A DNA stretch of 64,000 nucleotides. Origin: a bacterium SCSIO 12827. GTDB taxonomy: Bacteria > Pseudomonadota > Alphaproteobacteria > Rhodospirillales > Casp-alpha2. The stretch is taken from positions 2,539,501 through 2,603,500 of the forward strand of contig CP073746.1 in assembly GCA_024397995.1 (NCBI GenBank), given 5' to 3'. Shown here one piece after another: positions 1 through 9,271 of this stretch (position 1 is its first letter; every line of letters starts with the position of its first letter). The notes beneath the pieces were generated by a model. That model did not search any database. It had not been told where the DNA came from and was given only the letters and a program-made list of their open reading frames with translations. The position numbers and the translations under genes were made by a program.

Positions 1-374
1 CTGTCGCGCACTCGCTCGTCCAAGGCCTGTTCCTCGATCAGCGAGAACAGCCGTTCATAGCTGTCGCGATCACGCTTTTTCTTCAGTTTCTTGGCCAACT
101 GGCCGAGGGGCAGGATCGCCGCCTGGGCGACCAGTTTGTCACGGGAATAGACTGCCGCCATGGCCGCCGCGTCGGGCGGGATCGCGATGTTACGCGCGAA
201 ATCCTCGGTAATGACGAAGCGATGGCCGTCGACGACGGTCAGGTAGCGGTTAAGCTTGCAGCATTCCAGGAAGTGGTTGGCCAGGTTGACCGGCGCGATG
301 GCGGCTTCCTGACGATAGGTCCGGCCGTTGGCCGGATTGGCGGCGGCGGATGTACCGGTTTGCGCAGCGCTCAC
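1..374 (-). CDS. Hypothetical protein, C-terminus cut by window edge
   Basis: The reading frame begins with GTG at 374 (protein MSAAQTGTSAAANPANGRTY...) and runs off the left edge after 124 complete codons. An AAGGAGA ribosome site lies about 8 bases before the GTG, which decides the start. The visible part has a short Ala/Thr/Asn-rich N-terminus, then a globular region with a cysteine pair in LECCKLNRYL and a lysine-rich stretch near residue 100. No signal peptide or membrane segment is visible. I do not recognise the family. It lies 115 bases downstream of the COQ9 gene on the same strand, so it could be the last gene of that operon or have its own promoter. Confidence 0.75.
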   Translation of the reverse strand, partial: MSAAQTGTSAAANPANGRTYRQEAAIAPVNLANHFLECCKLNRYLTVVDGHRFVITEDFARNIAIPPDAAAMAAVYSRDKLVAQAAILPLGQLAKKLKKKRDRDSYERLFSLIEEQALDERVRD

Positions 375-489
375 GGTCCGCGTCTCCTTTTGCTCAAGAC
401 CCCATCAATCCCTTGGGCAAAGCATAACCGACTGCGGCGCCGCCTGAAAGGTTTCCATAATGCGGGAATCGGCCCCGGCAGGGCCCGCA

Positions 490-1197
490 TCAGGCCGCCG
501 TTCCCCGCCGGGAACGGTTCGTGGCCGCCTTCAGACGCTTGAGAAAGCTCAACGGTGAGGGCAGCCGGCCCAGCGCCTGTTCCGCCTTGGCTTTGTACAT
601 GGGAATCTTCAGGACATCGGCCAGGCGTCGGTCCAGATAACCCCAAGTGTCGGCGAAACCGTCCGAGGTGTCGGACAGCCAATACAGAATGGTCGAGGTA
701 TAGACCGGGGCCAGCAGCCCCCGCTTGGTGTAATGGTTGAAATCGGCCGCCCGGTCGCCCGCCGCGTGCCAGATATGATCGCAGGTGCGCCAGGTCATGC
801 GCGCCGCCAGGGGCGCGTTCTGCGGCATCGCCAGGAATGACAACAGCCGTCGCATGGCCTCGCGGTAGGGCGCGTTCATTTCCAGGCGCAGGCGCACGCC
901 CAGGGCCACCCGCTCGCGCACCTTGAGGGCGTCCAGGTCGACCTTTGTCAGTTCCGACAGCATGCGCCGGTCGGACCAGTCGGCGAAATGGTCTGCGGCA
1001 TCCGCCATGCCGCCCGGAAAGGCGCGCAGCACGTCCGCCGGCCCCAAGCCCAGGTCCCCTGCCCCCCGTTCCAGGGCTTTCCGCGACCAGCCGTCGAAGG
1101 GCACGTGGTCAAGCGCCGCCTCGATCAAGCGGTCACGCAGGTCCATGTGGCGGGCGCGGGCCTCGTCGGCGGTCATGCGTGTCGTTTGGGCGGTCAT
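490..1197 (-). CDS. COQ9 family protein (ubiquinone biosynthesis accessory)
   Basis: The 235-residue protein has the COQ9 layout: an N-terminal helical TetR-like region (RDRLIEAALDHVPFDGWS), the conserved block around residues 140-180 (TWRTCDHIWHAAGD, then YTSTILYWLSD), and a C-terminal basic amphipathic helix. COQ9 proteins bind lipids and present the quinone precursor to the COQ7 hydroxylase at the membrane. This role is known from the family and is not proven here. Its ATG overlaps the stop of the upstream deformylase gene by 4 bases (ATGA), so the two are translationally coupled. COQ9 together with the ABC1/UbiB-type kinase at 11945-13300 points to an aerobic ubiquinone user. No odd features. 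Confidence 0.88.
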   Translation of the reverse strand: MTAQTTRMTADEARARHMDLRDRLIEAALDHVPFDGWSRKALERGAGDLGLGPADVLRAFPGGMADAADHFADWSDRRMLSELTKVDLDALKVRERVALGVRLRLEMNAPYREAMRRLLSFLAMPQNAPLAARMTWRTCDHIWHAAGDRAADFNHYTKRGLLAPVYTSTILYWLSDTSDGFADTWGYLDRRLADVLKIPMYKAKAEQALGRLPSPLSFLKRLKAATNRSRRGTAA

Positions 1198-1757
1198 GCG
1201 GCTTCTCCGTCTTTGCTGTCGCTCTCATCGGCCATGATCGTGCGGGGGGCACGGGCCATTTCTTCGGCAAAGCCGAAGGTCGACAGGTCGGTCATGCGCA
1301 TGGGGTAGAGAATACCGTCCAGATGGTCACATTCGTGCTGCACGACGCGGGCATGATAGCCCTTGGCCTCGCGCTCGAAGGTCTTGCCGTCCAGGCCCTG
1401 GGCGCGATAGCGGATATGGGCTGCGCGCGGGACCCGGCCGGTCATTTCCGGCAAGGACAGGCAACCCTCCCAGCCTTCCTCGACCTCGTCGCCGATAATC
1501 TCGATCACCGGATTGACCAGCACGGTCAGCGGTACGTCCTTCTTGTCCTCACAACGCTCACCCGGCACGCGGAACACCACGATGCGCAGCGGCACATGGA
1601 CCTGGGGGGCCGCCAGGCCGATGCCTGGTGCGTCGGCCATGGTTTCCACCATGTCGGCGATAAGGCCGTGAATGCGCGGATCCTTGGGGTCTTCGACCGG
1701 TTGGGCCGTGCCCATCAGCACCGGATGTCCCATGCGCGCGATTTTCAGAATGGCCAT
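1194..1757 (-). CDS. def: Peptide deformylase
   Basis: This 187-residue metalloenzyme removes the N-formyl group from nascent proteins at the ribosome. All three family motifs are intact: GIGLAAPQ at residues 45-52, EGCLSLP at 97-103 (metal ligand C99) and HECDH at 141-145 (ligands H141 and H145, catalytic E142). The C-terminus carries an extra tail of about 25 residues rich in acidic and basic residues. An AGAGGAT ribosome site precedes the ATG. The gene is divergent from rpsU and first in a two-gene unit with the COQ9 gene. The usual partner fmt is not adjacent, which is unusual for def but fits a second deformylase copy; I cannot tell whether another def exists outside the window. Confidence 0.96.
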   Translation of the reverse strand: MAILKIARMGHPVLMGTAQPVEDPKDPRIHGLIADMVETMADAPGIGLAAPQVHVPLRIVVFRVPGERCEDKKDVPLTVLVNPVIEIIGDEVEEGWEGCLSLPEMTGRVPRAAHIRYRAQGLDGKTFEREAKGYHARVVQHECDHLDGILYPMRMTDLSTFGFAEEMARAPRTIMADESDSKDGEAA

Positions 1758-1940
1758 CGTCGAAATCCTCTTGATCGGGGGGTGAAGACGTCTTTATGAC
1801 GCCGGATGGTTCCCCGGGAAATAACACGTTTGCTCCTTCACAAGGGGATATCTATGTGATAGAAGCCCGTCTTCCCGGACCGGTGATAGCACAGGTCCGA
1901 TTGATTTTGTTGACTATAAGATTAGGAGCGTGACCTTACC

Positions 1941-2144
1941 GTGCAAGTCATTGTCCGAGACAACAACGTGGATCAGGCCCTCAAGGCCCTGAAAAAGAAG
2001 ATGCAGCGCGAAGGCATCTTCCGCGAAATGAAGCTGCGCCGCTCCTACGAAAAGCCCTCCGAGCGCCGGGCCCGTGAAAAGGCCGAAGCCGTGCGCCGTG
2101 CGCGCAAGCTTGAGCGCAAGCGGATCGAGCGCGAGGGCTTCTAG
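1941..2144 (+). CDS. rpsU: 30S ribosomal protein S21
   Basis: This 67-residue, very basic protein matches bacterial bS21 from end to end ([20 protein letters not shown]..., with a C-terminal Arg/Lys/Glu helix). S21 binds the small subunit near the anti-Shine-Dalgarno region and assists initiation. The start is GTG at 1941; AGGAG lies about 12 bases upstream, rather far, but the N-terminus agrees with alphaproteobacterial S21 proteins. It is monocistronic: a good rho-independent terminator follows about 55 bases after the stop. Confidence 0.97.
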   Translation: MQVIVRDNNVDQALKALKKKMQREGIFREMKLRRSYEKPSERRAREKAEAVRRARKLERKRIEREGF

Positions 2145-2197
2145 CTCTCCGCCGGCCGCCGGTCCCTGGTTGACCGGCCCGTTTCACATTTTTCGCA

Positions 2198-2237
2198 ACG
2201 CCCCAGGTCCCGATTGGGACGGTGGGGCGTTTCGTTT
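2198..2237 (+). terminator. Rho-independent terminator of rpsU
   Basis: Arms ACGCCCC...GGGGCGT enclose an inner GGTCCC/GGGAC stem with a GATT loop, followed directly by the T-rich tract TTCGTTT. It lies downstream of the rpsU stop and before the next gene. Confidence 0.8.
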
Positions 2238-2348
2238 GCGCGAACCGCAGTTGCGGAACCTTTTCGCGTGGATGCTTGACAGCCATCTCCGAAATCCCTA
2301 CCCGGATTGCACCCTGATGCCCGAATGTTCGGAAATGGGAAGGTGGCA

Positions 2349-4337
2349 ATGACGGCGGCGGACCTGCGGAAAGGGAATCTGGCCTTCCTGGAACAAGCCG
2401 CCGCGCCGGTGGCCGAAGCCCTTTCCCGTCTTCCGCCATCCGCCTCGGCGCCTCCTGCCCCCCCGGCCAACCCGACTTTTATTGCGCGCCTGGCCATCCA
2501 GGCCCCGGAGCCCGACGGACGGGACCCGTATCTCACCCGTTTCATTCAGGACATCCTGACCGAGGCGCGGGCCGCGGACATTCCCCTCTTGCCCTCTCCC
2601 ACCTTTACCCTGTCCTGCGCCCTGATGGTGATGGGGACACTGGAAACGGGCGGTTTGTTGAACTTTGTCCGGAAAACGCGCTGCATCTATCTGTTCGTCG
2701 TCATCGACGATCTTGAACGGTTCAACACCAACCTGAGCCAAGTCGACTGGCCCGCCACGGCGCGTCAGGTGCGCAACCATGGGGGGGAGATATTCTTCAT
2801 CCCATCGGATGACCCGGTCGTGATCGCCGGCAAGGCATATTCGATCCTTTCCGCGACCGCCCCATGGGCCCTGGATGCCATGACAATTGCGGCCTTCGGC
2901 CCTACTCCTATCGCTCAGCCGCTGGCCGACACCCTGGGCCGTCTGGGCTATCGGGCGCTTTCGACGCTCGGCACCTTCTATGACAACTGCCTGATGCTGC
3001 GAAATTCGGAGGCCAACTTGCGGCAACCGGACTCTTTTCTGTACACACGCCGGGCGCGGCCTGCTCGAAACCTCCCGGCCTGGGTGATCGGCAGCGGCCC
3101 GTCACTGGACATGGATCTTGCCTTCCTGAAGGAAAACCAGGATCGCGCGGTGATTATTAGCTGTGGGTCCGCCTTGGCGCCTTTGATGGCGGCGGGCATT
3201 TGCCCGGATTTCCATGTTGAGCTGGAAAACCTGAATGTCGGCATCGTCCTGGATCCGGTAGCCCGGTCGTTCGATCTAAGCCCCATTCCCCTGGTTGCGC
3301 CGATCTCCGTCGATCCCGACGCCGTCGGCAAGTTCCGCTGTACCGTATTCACCAGCCGCCAAAATCTGCCGACCCATCCCCTCTATGCCCTGGATATGGA
3401 CTGCCAGCCGATCCTCGGCGAACCAACCGTCAGCAACCTCGCCCTGGCCTTCGCCCGTGAACAGAATTTCCCGGAAATCTGCTTCTTCGGCACCGACATG
3501 GGGGCGCGGGACCGCGACCGCGACCATGCGGACGGAACCTGGCACCGAACGTCCGGCGACGATTATCACGCCCCCGAATATGGCATTCCGGTGCCCGGCA
3601 ACTTCGGCGGCACATGCCAGACCTCCGCAGGCCTCTACCAGGCTCTACAGGCCCTGTCCCTGGCCGTGAAACACGATCCAAGCGATCGCATCTATCTGAA
3701 CTGTTCAGACGGCGCGGCGATCGAGGGTGCCCGCGCGGTACGGTCTGCGGACCTGACGCCGCCACCCACGGCACAGCCGAAGCAGAAAACCGTCGCGACA
3801 ATCCTTGACGACTTTGTTCCCTGGAGCACATCCCGTATGCCGTCCCCCTGGCCGGGGCCGGAGATGATCGCGGAGATCGAGGGTCAGTTCCAAAAACTCC
3901 GCGGTATTCTCAAGGGGATCCGGAATTTCGCCGACAAGGCCTATATCCCCATGGCCGGGCAGGTTTTCCGCTATGCGGAGGGGCATACCGAACTCGCCCC
4001 GGCGGGCGCAAAAAGCGCTGCCAACATCCTGGTCCGCGGGACCGTCGGCACGCACCTCGTATTCATGGAATACTTTCTCAACCGGCTGTCGACGCCCGAC
4101 CATCTGGCGCATATGGGCCAAGCCTGCCTGCGCTTCCTGGACCAATCGTTGAACGAGATCCTGGCAGATGCCCGGGTTCGCATCGGCGGAGACCGCGTTC
4201 GAAACATCCCGGATTTCGATGCGATCCGCACACCGCCCGGCGCACAATTCCCGCCGGGGCCACCGATGCCGCGCAACGCACCCTGCCCTTGCGGGTCGGG
4301 CAAACGCTACAAGCAATGCCACGGGCGGACAGCCTAA
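2349..4337 (+). CDS. Maf-like motility accessory factor (DUF115) with C-terminal SEC-C zinc motif
   Basis: The 662-residue protein has the central MptE-like/DUF115 domain of the Maf family, seen in WVIGSGPSLD near residue 245, followed by IISCGSALAPLMAAGICPDF and, further on, FGTDMGARDRDRDHADGTW. Maf proteins transfer nonulosonic acid sugars (pseudaminic or legionaminic type) to flagellin Ser/Thr residues in the cytoplasm. The last 20 residues form an SEC-C motif (CPCGSGKRYKQCHG: C-x-C-x8-CH), a zinc site best known from the SecA tail, where it contacts SecB and ribosomes. ATG at 2349 was chosen because GGGAAGG precedes it at good spacing; an in-frame TTG at 2307 has no ribosome site. The gene stands alone, away from any flagellin gene in the window. 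The enzymatic role is inferred from the family. Confidence 0.8.
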   Translation: MTAADLRKGNLAFLEQAAAPVAEALSRLPPSASAPPAPPANPTFIARLAIQAPEPDGRDPYLTRFIQDILTEARAADIPLLPSPTFTLSCALMVMGTLETGGLLNFVRKTRCIYLFVVIDDLERFNTNLSQVDWPATARQVRNHGGEIFFIPSDDPVVIAGKAYSILSATAPWALDAMTIAAFGPTPIAQPLADTLGRLGYRALSTLGTFYDNCLMLRNSEANLRQPDSFLYTRRARPARNLPAWVIGSGPSLDMDLAFLKENQDRAVIISCGSALAPLMAAGICPDFHVELENLNVGIVLDPVARSFDLSPIPLVAPISVDPDAVGKFRCTVFTSRQNLPTHPLYALDMDCQPILGEPTVSNLALAFAREQNFPEICFFGTDMGARDRDRDHADGTWHRTSGDDYHAPEYGIPVPGNFGGTCQTSAGLYQALQALSLAVKHDPSDRIYLNCSDGAAIEGARAVRSADLTPPPTAQPKQKTVATILDDFVPWSTSRMPSPWPGPEMIAEIEGQFQKLRGILKGIRNFADKAYIPMAGQVFRYAEGHTELAPAGAKSAANILVRGTVGTHLVFMEYFLNRLSTPDHLAHMGQACLRFLDQSLNEILADARVRIGGDRVRNIPDFDAIRTPPGAQFPPGPPMPRNAPCPCGSGKRYKQCHGRTA

Positions 4338-4383
4338 GCCGCTGCCCGACGCGTTCACATCCGCTCAAAACAAGCGTATGTGG

Positions 4384-5778
4384 TCAGCCCAGGGCCTGGA
4401 CGATCTCTTCCGTCATCTTCTTGGCGTCGCCGAACAGCATCATGGTGTTGTCGGCGTAGAACAGCGGGTTATCGACCCCCGCATAGCCCGACGACATGGA
4501 GCGCTTGATGAACAGCACCGTGCCCGCCTTTTCCACGTCGAGGATCGGCATCCCGGCGATCGGGCTCTGCGGATCGGTCTTGGCGATCGGGTTGGTCACG
4601 TCGTTGGCGCCGATCACGTAGGCGACGTCGGCGGTGGAGAATTCGTGGTTGATCTCCTCCAGCTCGAACACCTCGTCATAGGGCACGTTGGCTTCGGCCA
4701 GAAGGACGTTCATATGCCCCGGCATGCGTCCGGCGACGGGGTGGATGGCATAGCGGACCTCGACCCCTTCGGCCTTCAGCATGTCGGCCATTTCGCGCAC
4801 CGCGTGCTGGGCCTGGGCCACAGCCATGCCGTATCCCGGCACGATGATGACCTTGGACGCGTTCTTCATAATGAAGGCCGCGTCGTCGGCCGCACCCGAT
4901 TTCACGGACTTGCCTTCGCTTGACGTCGCGGCGGCGGCCCCGCCGGCATCCCCCCCGAAACCACCCAACAGCACGTTAATGATCGAGCGGTTCATGCCCT
5001 TGCACATGATGTAGGACAGGATCGCGCCCGAGGAGCCGACCAGGGCGCCGGTGATGATCAGCGCCGGGTTGGACAGGGTGAAGCCGATGCCGGCCGCGGC
5101 CCAGCCCGAGTACGAGTTGAGCATCGACACGACCACGGGCATGTCGGCGCCGCCGATCGGGATTATCAGCAGGAAGCCGATGGCGAAGCTGAGCGCCACG
5201 ATACCCCAATAGACGGAATGGGATTCCGAGCCGACGAAGATGATGATGAGCACCAGGATCGCCAGACCGACCAGCAGGTTCAGCTTGTGCTGCCCCGGGA
5301 AGGTGATGGGCGCGCCGGACATGATGCCCTGCAGCTTGGCGAAGGCGATGACGGAGCCGGAGAAGGTGATCGCGCCGATCGCCGTGCCCAGCGACATTTC
5401 GACCAGGGACGCGCCCGGAATTTCACCGATCGCGCCCAGGCCGTAGGCCTTGGGATTAAACAGGGCCGCCGTCGCCACGAACACCGCCGCCATGCCGACC
5501 AGGGAATGGAAGGCGGCGACCAGCTGCGGCAGGGCCGTCATCTGAATCTTCAGCGCCGTCACGGTACCGATGCTGCCGCCGATGAGGATCGCCAGGATGA
5601 TCATACCGAACGACATGACGCCCGGATCCATCAGCGTGGTGATGATGGCAATGGCCATGCCGATGATGGCCATCATGTTGCCGCGGCGCGCGGTCTCCGG
5701 CGACGACAGGCCCCGGAGGGCCAGAATGAACAGCACCGAGGAAATGAGATAGGCGTAGCCCGTCCAGCTTGCGGTCAT
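4384..5778 (-). CDS. pntB: NAD(P) transhydrogenase subunit beta
   Basis: This 464-residue integral membrane subunit carries about nine transmembrane helices (residues 1-260) and then the soluble NADP(H)-binding domain III (about 285-464), recognised from VIIVPGYGMAVAQAQHAV and later DVTNPIAK and VLFIKRSMSSGYAGVDN. With the alpha chains it uses the proton gradient to drive NADH + NADP+ to NAD+ + NADPH. It is the last gene of the pntAA-pntAB-pntB operon, 14 bases after pntAB, with an AGGGGAGG ribosome site. A short Gly/Ala-rich linker (GGFGGDAGGAAAATSSEGKS) joins the membrane and soluble parts. Full length, no defects seen. Confidence 0.97.
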   Translation of the reverse strand: MTASWTGYAYLISSVLFILALRGLSSPETARRGNMMAIIGMAIAIITTLMDPGVMSFGMIILAILIGGSIGTVTALKIQMTALPQLVAAFHSLVGMAAVFVATAALFNPKAYGLGAIGEIPGASLVEMSLGTAIGAITFSGSVIAFAKLQGIMSGAPITFPGQHKLNLLVGLAILVLIIIFVGSESHSVYWGIVALSFAIGFLLIIPIGGADMPVVVSMLNSYSGWAAAGIGFTLSNPALIITGALVGSSGAILSYIMCKGMNRSIINVLLGGFGGDAGGAAAATSSEGKSVKSGAADDAAFIMKNASKVIIVPGYGMAVAQAQHAVREMADMLKAEGVEVRYAIHPVAGRMPGHMNVLLAEANVPYDEVFELEEINHEFSTADVAYVIGANDVTNPIAKTDPQSPIAGMPILDVEKAGTVLFIKRSMSSGYAGVDNPLFYADNTMMLFGDAKKMTEEIVQALG

Positions 5779-5792
5779 TGTTCAGGCCTCCC

Positions 5793-6212
5793 CTATTTCT
5801 TTTCTTTTTTCTTGAACATGGCGAGCATTCGCTGCGTCACGATGAAGCCGCCGAAGATGTTCACCGACGCCAGCGTGATGGCGAAAAAGCCCATCCAGGA
5901 CGAGAAATCCATGCCCTCGGGCCCGGCCGCCAGGATGCCGCCGACGATGATCACCGACGAAATGGCGTTGGTCACGCCCATGAGCGGCGAATGCAATGCC
6001 GGGGTCACCGACCAGACCACGTAGTAGCCGACGAAGCAGGCCAGCACGAAGATCGTGAACAGCCCGAGGAAACTGTCATGGCCGCCCATGGCGGGGGCCT
6101 GCTGCGCGACGGCGGCGGCGGCGTCCGCAGCCAGCCGTTGCGTCTGCTCAAGAAGCTGCGCGGCGCCTGCCGCAAGTTCTTCGGCCTGTTTGGCGATCGT
6201 TGCGGTATCCAT
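5793..6212 (-). CDS. pntAB: NAD(P) transhydrogenase subunit alpha part 2 (membrane domain)
   Basis: This 139-residue protein is the small membrane part of the split alpha subunit, as in Rhodospirillum rubrum. A cytoplasmic Ala/Gln-rich helix (about 1-50) is followed by three hydrophobic segments ([20 protein letters not shown], then [20 protein letters not shown], then [17 protein letters not shown]) and a Lys-rich tail. It contributes helices to the proton channel. It starts 2 bases after the pntAA stop with an AAGGGGAA ribosome site inside the end of pntAA. Confidence 0.96.
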   Translation of the reverse strand: MDTATIAKQAEELAAGAAQLLEQTQRLAADAAAAVAQQAPAMGGHDSFLGLFTIFVLACFVGYYVVWSVTPALHSPLMGVTNAISSVIIVGGILAAGPEGMDFSSWMGFFAITLASVNIFGGFIVTQRMLAMFKKKEKK

Positions 6213-6214
6213 CG

Positions 6215-7471
6215 TCAGTTCCCCTTGTCTTGGGTTTTGTCGTCGGACGTCTCGGCCGGTTTGTCATCGGCCTTCTTGGCCGCGGCCTTTTTCGCCGGGG
6301 CTTTCTTTGCCGGAGCCTTGGCCCCCATGGCATCCTTGACCCGCGCGTTCACGACCGCGCCGTCGCGGGTGACACAGCAGCCCTTGACGATCTCGTCATC
6401 CCAGTCGATGGCCAGCGTGCCGGTCTTTTCCTTGTCCGTCAGCGGCGTCAGGAAGTTCAGCAGGTTCTTGGCGTAAAGGTCCGACGCGGTCTGCGCCAGA
6501 CGGCCCGGCAGGTTGTTGAGGCCGACGATCTTCACGCCGTTCGGCGTGGTGATGGTCTTACCCGGCTCCGACATTTCGCAGTTGCCGCCGGCCTCGACCG
6601 CCAGATCGACGATCACCGCCCCGGCCTGCATGCTGGCGACCATCTCCTTGGTGATCAGCTTGGGCGCCGGGCGACCGGGGATCAGCGCCGTGGTCACGAC
6701 GATGTCCTGTTTCTTGATGTGCTCGGCGACGACCTGTTTCTGCTTGTCGTAATATTCCTTGGGCATTTCCTTGGCGTAGCCGCCTTCGGTCTGGGCGTCC
6801 TTTTCCATTTCCGGATCGACGACCAGGAACTTGCCGCCCAGGCTTTCGACCTGTTCCTTGGTGGCGGGGCGCACGTCCGTCGCGGTGACGACCGCCCCCA
6901 GACGCTTGGCCGTGGCGATGGCCTGCAGTCCGGCGACGCCGACGCCCATGATGAAGGCCTTGGCCGGCGGCACCGTGCCCGCCGCCGTCATCATCATCGG
7001 GATGCCGCGCCCGTATTCGGCGGCGGCCTCCAAAATCGCGCGATAGCCGGCCAGGTTGGCCTGGGACGACAGTACATCCATGCTCTGCGCGCGGGAAATC
7101 CGCGGCACCAATTCCATGGCAAAGGTGGTGATCCCGGCCTTGGCATAGGCCGCCACATCGTCGGGCGAGGTCAGGGCCGCCAGTTGCGAAATCAGCACGG
7201 CGCCCTTCTTCATCTGGGCCGGCAGCGCCCCGGCGCCGGAGGTCGCGGGCGGATTGACCATCAGGACGATGTCGGCGGTCTTCAGCGCCGCCGCCGTGGC
7301 GATGGAGGCGCCGGCGGCCTTGTATACGTCGTCGGAAACGCTGGCCCCCTCGCCTGCACCCTTCTCGACGGCAACGTCATAGCCGAGGCCGACCAGCTTC
7401 TGAATCACCTGAGGCGACGCGGCGACGCGGGTTTCTCCGGCGCGGGTTTCCTTGGGAATTACGATCTTCAT
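6215..7471 (-). CDS. pntAA: NAD(P) transhydrogenase subunit alpha part 1 (NAD-binding domain)
   Basis: This 418-residue soluble domain I binds NAD(H), with the alanine dehydrogenase/transhydrogenase fold: N-terminal [15 protein letters not shown], central glycine-rich [19 protein letters not shown] (about 170-190) and [14 protein letters not shown]. The core ends near residue 375; the last 40 or so residues are an Ala-Pro-Lys repeat tail ([15 protein letters not shown]) followed by acidic residues, longer than in the classic split subunit. This probably acts as a tether to the membrane subunits, which is inference. It is the first gene of the operon, with AGGGGA before the ATG and a candidate promoter 40 to 70 bases upstream. 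Confidence 0.96.
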   Translation of the reverse strand: MKIVIPKETRAGETRVAASPQVIQKLVGLGYDVAVEKGAGEGASVSDDVYKAAGASIATAAALKTADIVLMVNPPATSGAGALPAQMKKGAVLISQLAALTSPDDVAAYAKAGITTFAMELVPRISRAQSMDVLSSQANLAGYRAILEAAAEYGRGIPMMMTAAGTVPPAKAFIMGVGVAGLQAIATAKRLGAVVTATDVRPATKEQVESLGGKFLVVDPEMEKDAQTEGGYAKEMPKEYYDKQKQVVAEHIKKQDIVVTTALIPGRPAPKLITKEMVASMQAGAVIVDLAVEAGGNCEMSEPGKTITTPNGVKIVGLNNLPGRLAQTASDLYAKNLLNFLTPLTDKEKTGTLAIDWDDEIVKGCCVTRDGAVVNARVKDAMGAKAPAKKAPAKKAAAKKADDKPAETSDDKTQDKGN

Positions 7472-7509
7472 GGCTCTGGTCCCCTAGCCCTTGGTCATTC
7501 AAGCACCGG

Positions 7510-7538
7510 TATATGACGTGTCTACCGTGCTTGCACAA
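7510..7538 (-). promoter_or_regulatory. Candidate sigma-70 type promoter of the pnt operon
   Basis: On the minus strand TTGTGC (7538-7533) and CATATA (7515-7510) are spaced by 17 bases. Transcription would start near 7503, giving a leader of about 30 bases before the pntAA ATG at 7471. Seen by eye only, without any scoring. Confidence 0.4.
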
Positions 7539-7669
7539 GTATCGCACAGCCTTTAAATCCTGCGTCGGAAAGCTTTTTCATGAAATGAAAATCACATGGA
7601 AATAATTCCGCATTATGGAATAGATGCTTAAAGCGTCCCGATTTCCGCCAGGTTGATGAAAGGCCCCCC

Positions 7670-9271
7670 ATGATCTTCACGCCGACCGCCCGACGCGGCA
7701 TGGTCACCGCCCCCCATCATCTGGCATCCCAGGCAGGGCTGCGCGTATTGCAGGACGGCGGCAACGCCATCGAAGCCATGGTCGCCACGGCGGCCACCAT
7801 CGCCGTGGTCTATCCGCACATGAACGGCCTGGGCGGTGACAATTTCTGGCTGGTCGCCCAACCGGGACAACCGCCCGTGGGCATCGACGCCTGCGGTGCT
7901 GCCGCCGGTGCGGCGGACGCCGAATTCTACGCCAAGGCGGGCCACGCGAGCGCCATTCCCCATCGCGGCCCCCTCGCCGCCCTGACCGTGGCCGGGGCCG
8001 TGTCCGGCTGGGCAGAGGCATTGCGCATCTCGGCAACCTGGGGCGGCAAACTGCCGCTGGCGCGTCTGTTGGAAGATGCTCATCATTACGCTGAGCATGG
8101 GGCCCCGGTGACGCCGTCACTTCACCACAACACCCTGGCCAAGAAGGACGAAATGACCGGCGTCCCCGGTTTCGCCCAGACCTTCCTGCCCGGCGGCGTC
8201 GGGGGAACCGCGCCCAACATCGGTGACACCCTGAAGCTTCCGGCCCTGGCCGAAACCCTCAAGCGCCTGGGTGCGGAAGGCCTCGACAGTTTTTACCGGG
8301 GCCCGCTCGCCAAGGTCATCGCCGCCGACCTGGAAAAATCCGGCAGCCCGATTGCCCTGACCGACCTGGAACGCCACAGGGCGCTGGAACTCGCCCCCCT
8401 TTCCGTCGCCTGCGGCCCGCATACCATCTACAACATGCCGCCGCCGACCCAGGGTCTGGCGTCACTCATCATCCTGGCGCTTTACGGCCGTCTGGACGTC
8501 GCCCAGGCCGAAGGCTTCGATTTCGTGCACGGTTTGGTCGAGGCGACCAAGCAGGCCTTCCGCGTGCGTGACAAATACGTCACCGACCCGGCCTACATGA
8601 CCGCCGACCCGAAGGATTTCCTGAAGGCGGACAGCCTGGACGCGATGGCTGGAAACATCGACCGCAACAAAGCCGCGCCCTGGCCCGATGCGGACCCCAA
8701 CGGCGATACGGTGTGGTTCGGCTGCATCGACGGCGAAGGCCGGGCGGTTTCAATGATCCAGAGCCTCTATTGGGAATTTGGCTCCGGCACGGTGCTGGAG
8801 GAAACGGGGATCACCTGGCAAAACCGGGGCACCTCATTCTCCCTCGACCCCAAGGCACTCAACACTCTGAAGCCCCACCGCCGCCCCTTCCACACCATCC
8901 AGCCGGCCATGGGACGGCTCGCCGACGGTCGCACCATGGTCTACGGCACCATGGGCGGCGAGGGCCAGCCCCAGACCCAGGCCATGGTGTTCGCCCGCCA
9001 CGTTCTGCACGGCATGGACCTGCAGGCATCGGTGACGGCACCCCGCTGGCTTCTCGGCCGCACCTGGGGGGCGGAGACGACCAACCTGCGCATCGAAAAC
9101 CGTTTCGATCCGGCCGTGCTCGAGGCGCTGAAGGCCGCCGGCCATGACCTGGAGGTCGTCGGCCCGTTCGAGGAGTTCATGGGCCATGCGGGCGCCATCG
9201 TGCGCCATCCGTCGGGATTGCTCGAAGGCGCTGCCGATCCGCGTTCGGACGGGGCCGTCGCTGCTTTCTAA
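7670..9271 (+). CDS. Gamma-glutamyltransferase-like N-terminal-nucleophile hydrolase (YwrD type)
   Basis: The 533-residue protein shows the gamma-glutamyltranspeptidase fold: an N-terminal block with RRGMVTAPHHLASQAG and GGNAIEAMVATA, then NGLGGDNFW. The autoprocessing site is NGDTVWFGCIDGEGRAVS, with the likely nucleophile T347 that becomes the N-terminus of the small subunit. No signal peptide is present, so it belongs with the cytoplasmic YwrD-like branch rather than periplasmic Ggt. Such proteins hydrolyse gamma-glutamyl bonds (glutathione or related amides); the substrate here is unknown. Its TAA shares an A with the ATG of the downstream acetyltransferase (TAATG), so the two are coupled. 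It is divergent from the pnt operon. Confidence 0.88.
   Translation: MIFTPTARRGMVTAPHHLASQAGLRVLQDGGNAIEAMVATAATIAVVYPHMNGLGGDNFWLVAQPGQPPVGIDACGAAAGAADAEFYAKAGHASAIPHRGPLAALTVAGAVSGWAEALRISATWGGKLPLARLLEDAHHYAEHGAPVTPSLHHNTLAKKDEMTGVPGFAQTFLPGGVGGTAPNIGDTLKLPALAETLKRLGAEGLDSFYRGPLAKVIAADLEKSGSPIALTDLERHRALELAPLSVACGPHTIYNMPPPTQGLASLIILALYGRLDVAQAEGFDFVHGLVEATKQAFRVRDKYVTDPAYMTADPKDFLKADSLDAMAGNIDRNKAAPWPDADPNGDTVWFGCIDGEGRAVSMIQSLYWEFGSGTVLEETGITWQNRGTSFSLDPKALNTLKPHRRPFHTIQPAMGRLADGRTMVYGTMGGEGQPQTQAMVFARHVLHGMDLQASVTAPRWLLGRTWGAETTNLRIENRFDPAVLEALKAAGHDLEVVGPFEEFMGHAGAIVRHPSGLLEGAADPRSDGAVAAF

Noticed and set aside
2307-2348. TTG at 2307 as the start of the Maf-like gene
   Set aside because: No ribosome site before it, whereas ATG 2349 has GGGAAGG at good spacing.
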